From Methylacidiphilales bacterium (GTDB lineage: Bacteria; Verrucomicrobiota; Verrucomicrobiia; Methylacidiphilales; UBA1321): a stretch of DNA of 64,000 bases. Positions 19,598-27,156 of the stretch are shown here, one piece after another (position 1 is the first letter of the stretch; each line of letters starts with the position of its first letter). A program made the translations under genes and the position numbers. The DNA is taken from positions 1 to 64,000 of the forward strand of contig JAMFSY010000114.1 in the NCBI GenBank assembly GCA_026225555.1. Direction: 5' to 3'. The notes beneath the pieces were generated by a model. It worked only from the letters and a program-made list of their open reading frames with translations. It did not search any database and was not told where the DNA came from.

Positions 19598-19825
19598 ATG
19601 GGTCTTGATATACGATTGCCGATTGGTCTGATGTTTACGCTGCTTGGCGCGCTTCTGGCCTGCTATGGCCTTGCCACCTCCACCGACACCGAGATGTATC
19701 GGAGTTCGCTCTCGATCAACGTCAATTGTTGGTGGGGGCTCGTGCTTTTTATCTTCGGCGGAGTGATGCTCTTCTTTGCCCTGCGACAAAGATCACGGCA
19801 AAAAAAAGAGGGGCGGAATCTGTAA
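19598..19825 (+). CDS. Small two-helix membrane protein
   Basis: 75 residues with two predicted membrane helices (about residues 9-25 and 45-62) joined by a short loop and followed by a basic tail (RQRSRQKKEGRNL). It lies 12 bp after the SSS symporter gene with an AGAAAGA ribosome-binding-like stretch before the ATG, so it is probably co-translated. No family was recognised. Some SSS carriers are paired with a small 2-TM protein (for example DUF4212 or YhdT partners), so a role as an accessory subunit is an inference from position and topology only. Confidence 0.6.
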   Translation: MGLDIRLPIGLMFTLLGALLACYGLATSTDTEMYRSSLSINVNCWWGLVLFIFGGVMLFFALRQRSRQKKEGRNL

Positions 19826-19893
19826 GCCTTGGGGAGACTCTGAGAGCTTGCTGAAAAAGGCTCGATCGAAAACAAGGTTCGCTTCCTTGATTC

Positions 19894-20532
19894 CTACGGA
19901 TGGCTATCGCTCAGATTATTGAGCCCTTCGTGATCGACGGTAAAAGCGAGAGTGTCCCGCCCATTCTGATGCGTGATCTTAAAGACAAAGATGCTGTCGT
20001 AATCGCTTCCCGCCCAGGGCGGCACTTGCGCGGGATCGCCTCCGTAGGACTTGACCATCAGACGGGCAAAATCATCGAGAAAACGGTGTTCCCAAGCAAT
20101 GAAGATCACCGCGTGCTGGTAGTCGGGCTTTTTAAGTTCCTTGGCCAGTTGGTCGATCTGAGTGTAACCGTAGGCCGTGTTGATCGGAAGCTGGCAGCGG
20201 ATGGCGGTGGGGTCGATGGTGACGATCGGACGGACGTAGTAAAATTTGCCGTCATCGACTTTCTCGGTCGGGTTGGGCGCAAAAATAAACGCAGGCGTTC
20301 CATATTTGCTCAAAAGCACATTAGGCAACGCCAAAGCCCGGTTGAGTCCGCGATTGTCCAGATTGCCAAGACCGCCGGGCGGCTTTTCCCCATGCCGTAC
20401 CGCGACAATTGTTTCGACGCTTCCTTCCGCGGGTGCGGCGGGAACGGCGGGATTATTCGTCTGAGCAACGCTTACGGCGAGAGATGAACTTAAAAAGACA
20501 AAAGAGAGTAGAAGGGGATACGACGCTTTCAT
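19894..20532 (-). CDS. Secreted histidine phosphatase-family protein
   Basis: About 212 residues from ATG 20532, chosen because a good signal peptide begins there (MKASYPLLLSFVFLSSSLAVSVAQ); an open extension reaches 20580. The motif IVAVRHGEKP is the catalytic RHG motif of the histidine phosphatase (phosphoglycerate mutase-like) superfamily, followed by NRGLNRALALPNVL as in the 'L...G..QA' segment. The second conserved His is probably in IAWEHRFLDDF. Substrate unknown; secreted members often act as broad phosphatases or phytases. It is convergent with the small membrane protein gene and divergent from the RhaT-like gene. Confidence 0.75.
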   Translation of the reverse strand: MKASYPLLLSFVFLSSSLAVSVAQTNNPAVPAAPAEGSVETIVAVRHGEKPPGGLGNLDNRGLNRALALPNVLLSKYGTPAFIFAPNPTEKVDDGKFYYVRPIVTIDPTAIRCQLPINTAYGYTQIDQLAKELKKPDYQHAVIFIAWEHRFLDDFARLMVKSYGGDPAQVPPWAGSDYDSIFVFKITHQNGRDTLAFTVDHEGLNNLSDSHP

Positions 20533-20654
20533 GGAAAGAACGTGGAAAATACCGCTTCGCAGGCCTGAGGTCATCTTCAAAAAAGATTTTTGGCATAAAA
20601 ATGATGGAATTTACCATCGCTTGATGGGCGCGATTCGGAGATCGTTATACGCCT

Positions 20655-21833
20655 ATGGGCAGTAATCCTTTCCTCGGACTTCTTTTTCACTGGATCGGCG
20701 GTCTTGCTTCGGCAAGTTTTTATATACCGTTCCGTGGGGTTAAAAGATGGGCCTGGGAAACCTACTGGCTGGTCGGCGGCTTTTTTAGCTGGATCATCGC
20801 GCCCTGGTTTTTTGCTTCCTTGATGACGCATGATCTTTTCGCGGTTTTAGGCGAAACCAGTCTTTCTGCGCTGTTCTGGACTTACCTTTTTGGCTGTCTC
20901 TGGGGGCTGGGTGGATTGACCTTTGGCCTGACCATGCGCTACCTCGGCATGTCGCTGGGCATGGCTGTCGCCTTGGGTTTTTGCGCGGTGTTTGGCACCC
21001 TGATCCCTCCGCTCTTCCGCGGTGAATTCATGGCGAAGGTCCTGGGGACACATTCGGGCCTGGTCATTCTGGTCGGCGTGGGAATTTGCGTGGCGGGAAT
21101 TGCCGTCGCCGGGCTGGCCGGCATGACCAAGGAACGCGAGATGTCGGAAGAGCAAAAGAAGGCCGCGATCAAGGAATTCAATTTCAAGAAGGGCATCCTC
21201 GTCGCCACTTTTTCAGGTGTGATGAGTTCCTGCTTTTCATTTGGTTTGGCCGCGGGCGATCCCATCAAAGGCATCGCTCTGCACCATGGCACGGCGCCGC
21301 TCTGGCAGGGACTTCCCGTTTTGATTGTCATTCTCCTGGGAGGCTTCACGACCAATTTTATCTGGTGCGTCTTTCTCAATCTTCGCAACCGCACCGGCGG
21401 CCAATATCTCGCGGCCCAACCCGAAGCCGCCACGGATGAAGATTATCCGATCATCGAGACTGCAACCGATGCTCCCGCGGAGGAAATGGCGACGCATTCC
21501 GGTCTTGCCCTGGCAAATTCGGGAAGCAATCCCCTTCCGCTTAACTATCTCTTTTGCGCCCTGGCCGGCGTGACTTGGTATTTCCAGTTTTTCTTCTATA
21601 CGATGGGCGAGAGCCAGATGGGAGAATACAAGTTCTCCAGTTGGACCCTCCACATGGCGAGCATCATCATCTTCAGCACGCTTTGGGGACTGGCCCTCAA
21701 GGAGTGGAAAGGTGCGGGTTCGCGGGCGATGACATTTCTTGTTTTTAGTCTGCTTATTCTGGTTCTTTCCACCGTGGTCATCGGGTATGGCAATTACCTG
21801 GGCACCATGGGCGCTCTCATTGCTAAACCCTGA
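20655..21833 (+). CDS. rhaT: L-rhamnose:proton symporter (RhaT family)
   Basis: 392 residues, about ten membrane helices. The N-terminus (GLLFHWIGGLASASFYIPFRGVKRWAWETYW, read with gaps) closely follows the RhaT pattern 'H..GA.SAA.FY.PF..VK.W.WE..W..GG..SW'. The second half has SCFSFGLAAGDPI and FQFFFYTMGESQMG, also typical. A cytoplasmic loop of ~60 residues between helices (around 230-290) is longer than in enterobacterial RhaT (344 aa), making this protein ~50 residues longer. RhaT imports L-rhamnose with H+. There are no rhamnose catabolic genes in the window, so the substrate could be another deoxysugar or a product of the neighbouring glycosidases. Confidence 0.88.
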   Translation: MGSNPFLGLLFHWIGGLASASFYIPFRGVKRWAWETYWLVGGFFSWIIAPWFFASLMTHDLFAVLGETSLSALFWTYLFGCLWGLGGLTFGLTMRYLGMSLGMAVALGFCAVFGTLIPPLFRGEFMAKVLGTHSGLVILVGVGICVAGIAVAGLAGMTKEREMSEEQKKAAIKEFNFKKGILVATFSGVMSSCFSFGLAAGDPIKGIALHHGTAPLWQGLPVLIVILLGGFTTNFIWCVFLNLRNRTGGQYLAAQPEAATDEDYPIIETATDAPAEEMATHSGLALANSGSNPLPLNYLFCALAGVTWYFQFFFYTMGESQMGEYKFSSWTLHMASIIIFSTLWGLALKEWKGAGSRAMTFLVFSLLILVLSTVVIGYGNYLGTMGALIAKP

Positions 21834-22119
21834 TCGCTACGGCTAGGGTAGGCCGGAATGTTTTCTTTCATATTCCGCAGAGCGATGGGTGCTTGATATA
21901 TCCTGTCGGTTCGGGCCGTGGCCTCAATCCGCGCGGATTTTCGTCGCCTGTTTGTCATCATTTCGACGCTGACTTTTTACAATAGAGAGCTCGCGCCCAA
22001 CCGTCCATTCTCTAGGAATGCGGTGTGAGAAATTCCGACGCTGGTCCAGCCGTTTTCGGCGCAACCCAAATGGGCAACGGAATGATCTCTATCGGCGAAA
22101 ATTAAAATTCCTTTGATCC

Positions 22120-25100
22120 ATGAAAAAACAGACACTTCTCCCGACGATTGCTTCTCTCGGCCTTCTGGGCCTCCTGATTCCCCAGCCTGCAATCGCTAAT
22201 GATTTTACCATTCCGGCCGGAACGACGACGACGGCTGAAACTCTGAGTAACGGACAAAGCGGGACGGTCGAAACCGGCGGCACGCTTTCGGTCACCAGCG
22301 GAACGGTCATCTCCGTGGCGGGTACCTCCACCGCTTCCGGAAATCAAATCAGCATTACGAATGACGGCACCATTACCTCGGGCCCCGGGGCGTCGGGCGG
22401 GCGGGTGGTCCGTGATAACTCCGGTGGATCCAATACGCTGATCACCAATAATGCCGGGGCCTTGATGCAGGGCGCGGGCAATGATGTCATCGCGGTCAAT
22501 GTCAAGGGATCGGCCCTGACTTCCTCCAGCGTGATGGATATCGAAAATTACGGCACGATCCAAAGTGTCGATGCAGGTGGCACCGGGGCCACGACGCCGA
22601 CGGCCAAGGGAAACCAGGCCATCAACCTGACGGTGGAGACGGGATCGAATATCGTAAATAACTATAGCACGGGCGTCATCTGGTCGACGGCGGCGGATGG
22701 TGTGCGTCCGGGAACTAACGGCGTGGTCCATAATGACGGTTTGATTTTCTCGAACGCATTTGAAGGCAGCAGCAGCGATGGCGTCGATGGTCAAAGTTCC
22801 AGCGGCATCACGATCGTCAACGGCTACACCACGACGACCCCCGGCGGTACCGTCGCGGCCGATCAGGGCGCGATCACCGGCTATGTTGGCAACCAGGCCG
22901 ATGTGGCGGGCAAGACGCAAAGCACGATTGAAGGCGGGCGTCATGGCATCACCGGCGGCAATACCGGCACCACGGGCGGTACGGTGCAACTGGGCGGTTT
23001 CACCGGCACGGGCGTCTACACGATGACAATCACCAATAACCAGGGCGCCACCATTCAGGGCGACGATGGCAGCGGCATCAATGTCGATGGCTTTGGTATT
23101 CAGGGGGCCGGCAATACGCTGGTCACGAACGAACTGGTTACGGTGACCAACTACGGAACGATCACGGGCAATGGCGTCACCGGCGATGGCGACGGCGTGG
23201 ATGTGGATGGAAATGTCATCATCGATAACTACGGTTCAATTATCTCCAAGAATGCGACCCCCGAGGCGGGATCCGCGCCGGGCGCCATCGAATTCAGCGA
23301 AGGTATCACGGTCGGCGGCGGCACGATTACCAACGAGGCAGGCGCGACCATTGAGGGACAGGTGGCGTCGGGCAACACCCAGGGAGTCGGACGCGGCATT
23401 ACCCTGGCAGGCATCGACCACGACGTGAATGACGTCGATTTTGCCATCCAGAGTATTTACGAGAATTCCAACATTACGAACAGTGGACTCATCAAGGGCG
23501 ATTCCGATTCCGGCATCGCCGTGCTGGGTACGACAGGCGGCGGCTACACCGTGACCATCGCGAACAGCGCTACTGGAACGATTGAAGGAAACAATTCGGG
23601 CGTCAGCGAAGACACTGATGGATTTGGCGAAAGCAAGAACCAGGCGGCAATCGAATTGGACGACACGGGCAACACCTATGTCATTACCAATTACGGCAAG
23701 ATCCAGCAGGACAACACAACGAATGGTACGGCGGTGGCCATGCATGGCGCGTCGAATACGCTGAACATCTATGGCGGTGCGGCCTCCATCATCGGCGATA
23801 TCTCCGGCGACACGGCGGCGGATAGCACGCTGAACATCAATCCCGGGGCGGGCAACAGCTTTAGCTACGGTTACAAAATTTCCAACTTCACCGTGCAGAT
23901 CAATTCCGACGGAACGGATGGAACGGTCACCCTTTCCGGCGCCAATGATTACAGTGGGGGCACGACGCTCTCCGGCGGTTCTCTCGTCGTGGCCAACAGC
24001 GCGGCCTTGGGCACGGGAAATATGGTGAACAACGGTGGCACTCTGGAAACGGATGGCATCAACCGGACGATCCAGGTCGGCGGAAATTATCAACAGAACT
24101 CGGGCACGTTGCTCTTGGGCGTCAACAATACGGGCAATGACCGGTTGCAGGTGACCGGCGCAGGTTCATCGAATTTCAATGGCACGTTGGATGCGGATTT
24201 CAGCGGCTTCACTGGCTCGGAGCTCGGCCACGTCAAGACGACCCAGGTTTTCACGCTGGTGACCACGGTCAATGGCTATACCGAGAATCTCACCTTTGAT
24301 GCGACGAACCTTGCGGCGGGCAATTCGGCCACCTTTGATACCACGACGAACCCCGATGACATCCAAGTCGATGTGACCACCCAGGCCGGTCTCTTCACCC
24401 TCGGTGGGCTGACTCCCAACCAGACGGCCGTCGGTGGCTATATCAATCGTGCGTTGAATCAAGGCAAGACCAATGCGCTGATTCTGGCCATCGGTGACGC
24501 GGTGACGGCTAATCCTGATGCGCTCGGTGGTTTCCTCGACCAGAATTCGCCGCTTCGCTTCGGTACCTTCGCCTCGAGCATTGCCTTCAACAACACGGCC
24601 TTCCTGACCCAGCAATTCGATGATTATCTGGCGACGCATCGGGGCGTGGATGGCACCTTCATCGGTGGCAACGGCGGCATCGATTGCTCGGGCCTGGTCC
24701 TGAATGATCCTAACGTCGATAGCGGCTTGCAAATGGTTCATAGTCGCTTGCTCGCCTGGAACCCGGCTCCGCGTCCGGGACTCCTCAGCGATATGGCCGA
24801 TCCGATGGTGGGTGGCGTGGACACGAAGCAAACGGCCACTGCCGAATCCCAGCCGACCAATCCCTGGAACGTGTTCATCTCGGGTGACGTGGTTCTCGGA
24901 CAAGATTTCTCCGATCCCGCGAATGGCCTCGCCCATAGCGACACCACCACGGGTGCGGTGCAGATGGGCGCGGACTACCGGATCACGCCGCACTTCCTCG
25001 TCGGTGCGCTCTTCGGCTACGGCCACACCGACGCCGATCTCGACAACATCGGTAGCAATGCCTCGGTCGATACCTACTCGCCCGGAGTCTACGCGAGCTA

Positions 25101-25701
25101 TAGCGACAGCGGCTGGTACGCCAATGCCCTCGCGAGCTACGGTTTCAGCGATTATGATCAGGACCGCAAGGTGCAGGTCGGCGCGTTCAACGGCACGGCC
25201 CATAGCAGCCCGACCGGCGATCAGATCGTGGGCAATCTCGATGGCGGCTACGACTTTCACCGGGGCAACTGGACCTTCGGGCCCACGCTCGGGCTTCAAT
25301 ATGTCCACCTCGATGTCGATGGCTACAACGAGACTGGCGTTTCCGGTGCGAACCTTGACGTCAACGACAACCAGGCCGACTCCTTGCGCAGCCGCCTGGG
25401 CGGACGAGTCAGCTACGCTATCCAAGATGGAGGAATGACCTTCACTCCTCACTTCAGCGCCAGCTGGCAGCACGAGTTCCTCGACCAGAGCCGTGGCATC
25501 ACCAGCCAGTTCGATGGCCTTGGGGCCGGATCGTTCGTGGTGAACACGGTGAACCCAAGCCGGGATTCCGCGCTGCTGGATACCGGCGTTGACGTCCAGA
25601 TTGATCAGACTTGGACGGTGTTCGCCGATTACTCCGTGCAAGCGGGACAGGATAACTACTTCGGCCAGTCCGTTCAGGCGGGAGTCAAAGTCGGATTCTA
25701 A
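22120..25701 (+). CDS. Autotransporter (type Va) with long beta-helical passenger
   Basis: 1193 residues. Signal peptide MKKQTLLPTIASLGLLGLLIPQPAIA. The passenger (~27-900) is made of repeats of the kind 'ITNNGTI.G..G.GI.V.G' with many Asn-Tyr-Gly-Thr-Ile turns, a right-handed beta-helix signature. Near 615-670 there is an autotransporter-associated strand repeat (ANDYSGGTTLSGGSLVV). The last ~280 residues form the autotransporter beta-domain, starting around NPWNVFISGDVVLGQDF, with alternating amphipathic strands and a C-terminal Phe (AGVKVGF) as required for BAM insertion. It probably displays or releases an adhesin at the cell surface. Function beyond that is unknown. A strong hairpin follows the stop codon. 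Confidence 0.9.
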   Translation: MKKQTLLPTIASLGLLGLLIPQPAIANDFTIPAGTTTTAETLSNGQSGTVETGGTLSVTSGTVISVAGTSTASGNQISITNDGTITSGPGASGGRVVRDNSGGSNTLITNNAGALMQGAGNDVIAVNVKGSALTSSSVMDIENYGTIQSVDAGGTGATTPTAKGNQAINLTVETGSNIVNNYSTGVIWSTAADGVRPGTNGVVHNDGLIFSNAFEGSSSDGVDGQSSSGITIVNGYTTTTPGGTVAADQGAITGYVGNQADVAGKTQSTIEGGRHGITGGNTGTTGGTVQLGGFTGTGVYTMTITNNQGATIQGDDGSGINVDGFGIQGAGNTLVTNELVTVTNYGTITGNGVTGDGDGVDVDGNVIIDNYGSIISKNATPEAGSAPGAIEFSEGITVGGGTITNEAGATIEGQVASGNTQGVGRGITLAGIDHDVNDVDFAIQSIYENSNITNSGLIKGDSDSGIAVLGTTGGGYTVTIANSATGTIEGNNSGVSEDTDGFGESKNQAAIELDDTGNTYVITNYGKIQQDNTTNGTAVAMHGASNTLNIYGGAASIIGDISGDTAADSTLNINPGAGNSFSYGYKISNFTVQINSDGTDGTVTLSGANDYSGGTTLSGGSLVVANSAALGTGNMVNNGGTLETDGINRTIQVGGNYQQNSGTLLLGVNNTGNDRLQVTGAGSSNFNGTLDADFSGFTGSELGHVKTTQVFTLVTTVNGYTENLTFDATNLAAGNSATFDTTTNPDDIQVDVTTQAGLFTLGGLTPNQTAVGGYINRALNQGKTNALILAIGDAVTANPDALGGFLDQNSPLRFGTFASSIAFNNTAFLTQQFDDYLATHRGVDGTFIGGNGGIDCSGLVLNDPNVDSGLQMVHSRLLAWNPAPRPGLLSDMADPMVGGVDTKQTATAESQPTNPWNVFISGDVVLGQDFSDPANGLAHSDTTTGAVQMGADYRITPHFLVGALFGYGHTDADLDNIGSNASVDTYSPGVYASYSDSGWYANALASYGFSDYDQDRKVQVGAFNGTAHSSPTGDQIVGNLDGGYDFHRGNWTFGPTLGLQYVHLDVDGYNETGVSGANLDVNDNQADSLRSRLGGRVSYAIQDGGMTFTPHFSASWQHEFLDQSRGITSQFDGLGAGSFVVNTVNPSRDSALLDTGVDVQIDQTWTVFADYSVQAGQDNYFGQSVQAGVKVGF

Positions 25702-25707
25702 ATAGAA

Positions 25708-25740
25708 AGGTTTGTGGATGTACGGGACATCCACGAACCT
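25708..25740 (+). terminator. Strong stem-loop after the autotransporter gene
   Basis: AGGTT.GTGGATGT (25708-25721) pairs with ACATCCAC.AACCT (25727-25740) as a 14-bp stem containing one G-T pair, around a 5-nt loop, starting 7 bp after the stop codon. There is no T-tract after it, so it may be a terminator or an mRNA-stabilising 3' end. Confidence 0.6.
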
Positions 25741-25834
25741 GAGCTGGCATCCGGGCGTGAAGCGTGGCCGAAAACGATGACCTGATTTCCGTGGCCTCGT
25801 TGACGGGCATGAAGCTGGCGGTAGAGTTGGGGGG

Positions 25835-26830
25835 ATGCCCACACTGATCCGTTTTCACAGGACCGGCGGCCCGGAAGTTTTGAGCTACGATCAAGTCGCG
25901 GCTCCAGCCTTGGGCGCCGATGAAGTCCGGCTCAAGGTCGAGGCCATCGGCATCAACCGCGCCGAGGTCATGTTTCGGGAAGGGAAGTATATCGAGGAGC
26001 CCTCTTTCCCGTCGCCTCTCGGCTACGAGGCCGCCGGGGTAATCGAAGAGGTGGGCGCCGGAGTTGCCGAATTTCGGGTCGGAGATCGGGCTGCCTCCAT
26101 CCCGGCCTTTTCGATGAAGAAGTACGGGACCTACGGCGACTCGGTGGTTTTGCCTGCTTCGGCCATGATCAAGACGCCCGATCATTTTTCCTCCGAGGAG
26201 TCGTCCGCTTCCTGGATGCAATATTTCACGGCCTTTCTCCTCATCGAATTTGGCGGCATGAAGCGGGGAGATCACGTGCTCATCACCGCCGCCGCGAGCA
26301 GCGTGGGCCTGGCTGCCATCCAGTTGGCCAATGCGGTCGGCGCCCATCCCATCGCCACCACCCGCAAGAAGGACAAGGTTCAACCGCTGCTCGAGGCGGG
26401 AGCCAGCGCCGTTATCGATGTGAAGGAATCCTCGCTGGTGGATGAAGTCAAACGGCTGACCTCGGGGCAGGGGGCCAATCTGATTTTCGATCCTGTCGTG
26501 GGGCCGCAACTCGCGGCGCTCTGTGAAGCCGCCGCCGAGTCGGCGAATGTCTTTGTCTATGGCGCGTTGTCGCCGGAGCCCGCTCCCTTTCCACTCTTCC
26601 AGGCCTTGGGAAAAAATCTGACGCTTCGTGCCTATCAACTCGGGCTGATCGTCAGAAATCCCGAGAAACTGGAGCGGGCCAAAGCCTGGATTTTATCGCG
26701 TATCGCCGCTGGCGAGTTGAAGCCCAAGATTGCGAAGGTTTTTCCCTTCGATCAAATGGTTGAGGCTCACCGTTTCATGGAATCCAACGAGCAGATCGGG
26801 AAGATCATCGTCAGCTTCTCCAAAAAGTAA
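25835..26830 (+). CDS. Zinc-free quinone oxidoreductase / medium-chain reductase
   Basis: 331 residues. GroES-like N-terminal domain (~1-125) with FHRTGGPEVL, GINRAEVMFR and PLGYEAAGVIEEVG; Rossmann domain (~125-290) with the NADPH-binding segment ITAAASSVGLAAIQLA. The zinc ligands of alcohol dehydrogenases are missing (no Cys in the catalytic positions and no Cys-rich lobe), which places it with NADPH:quinone oxidoreductase/zeta-crystallin-like reductases. These reduce quinones, enones or other activated double bonds in the cytoplasm. GGGGGG runs just before the ATG. The neighbours, an autotransporter and a kinase remnant, give no pathway clue. Confidence 0.85.
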   Translation: MPTLIRFHRTGGPEVLSYDQVAAPALGADEVRLKVEAIGINRAEVMFREGKYIEEPSFPSPLGYEAAGVIEEVGAGVAEFRVGDRAASIPAFSMKKYGTYGDSVVLPASAMIKTPDHFSSEESSASWMQYFTAFLLIEFGGMKRGDHVLITAAASSVGLAAIQLANAVGAHPIATTRKKDKVQPLLEAGASAVIDVKESSLVDEVKRLTSGQGANLIFDPVVGPQLAALCEAAAESANVFVYGALSPEPAPFPLFQALGKNLTLRAYQLGLIVRNPEKLERAKAWILSRIAAGELKPKIAKVFPFDQMVEAHRFMESNEQIGKIIVSFSKK

Positions 26831-27097
26831 GCCCGGCTGAGGCGCGACGCTGTCACCGTCGCCGTTCCGACGGACGCCATGGCGGGGTTGGACTTCGACG
26901 CAACCTGTTCCCTGGTCGCCCTGGATGCAGAGGACCGGCCAGTCTCATTCAGTCCCGCAGGGCGGGACGCGCAAAATGTGATCGTGTGGATGGATCATCC
27001 GCGCGATGCAGTGCGCTGGTATGTCAGTTCGCCGGATTCCAAGCCAATTTGTCTGAAGAAAACGGAAGTCTGCCATATTCTTAACCTGCTTAAGTAA
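26831..27097 (+). pseudogene. Remnant of an FGGY-family carbohydrate (pentulose) kinase
   Basis: A short frame carries [18 protein letters not shown], then FSPAG...NVIVWMDH, which matches a highly conserved N-terminal block of FGGY ribulokinase-type enzymes ('[13 protein letters not shown]' ... 'N.I.WMDHRA'). The similarity extends about 15 codons upstream of ATG 26879, up to the stop codon of the oxidoreductase. After the Asp-His it diverges into unrelated sequence that ends at 27097. The rest of a ~540-residue kinase is absent: the ATP-binding domain and the N-terminal phosphate-1 motif are both missing. It is best read as a decayed fragment of about 55 codons, although translation of a short peptide from ATG 26879 cannot be excluded. 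Confidence 0.65.
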
Positions 27098-27156
27098 ATT
27101 TTTCCATTTGCTCTTGGTCAGAATGGCAAACCTTGTCTAAATGATGGACTGTCTAG

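Noticed and set aside
18047-19789. Open frame of ~580 codons on the minus strand opposite the SSS symporter
   Set aside because: The product is a polar His/Arg/Gly-rich sequence typical of the antisense of membrane-protein codons.
24166-25842. Open frame of ~560 codons opposite the autotransporter barrel
   Set aside because: No start signal or known domain, and it is antisense to a clearly recognised beta-barrel.
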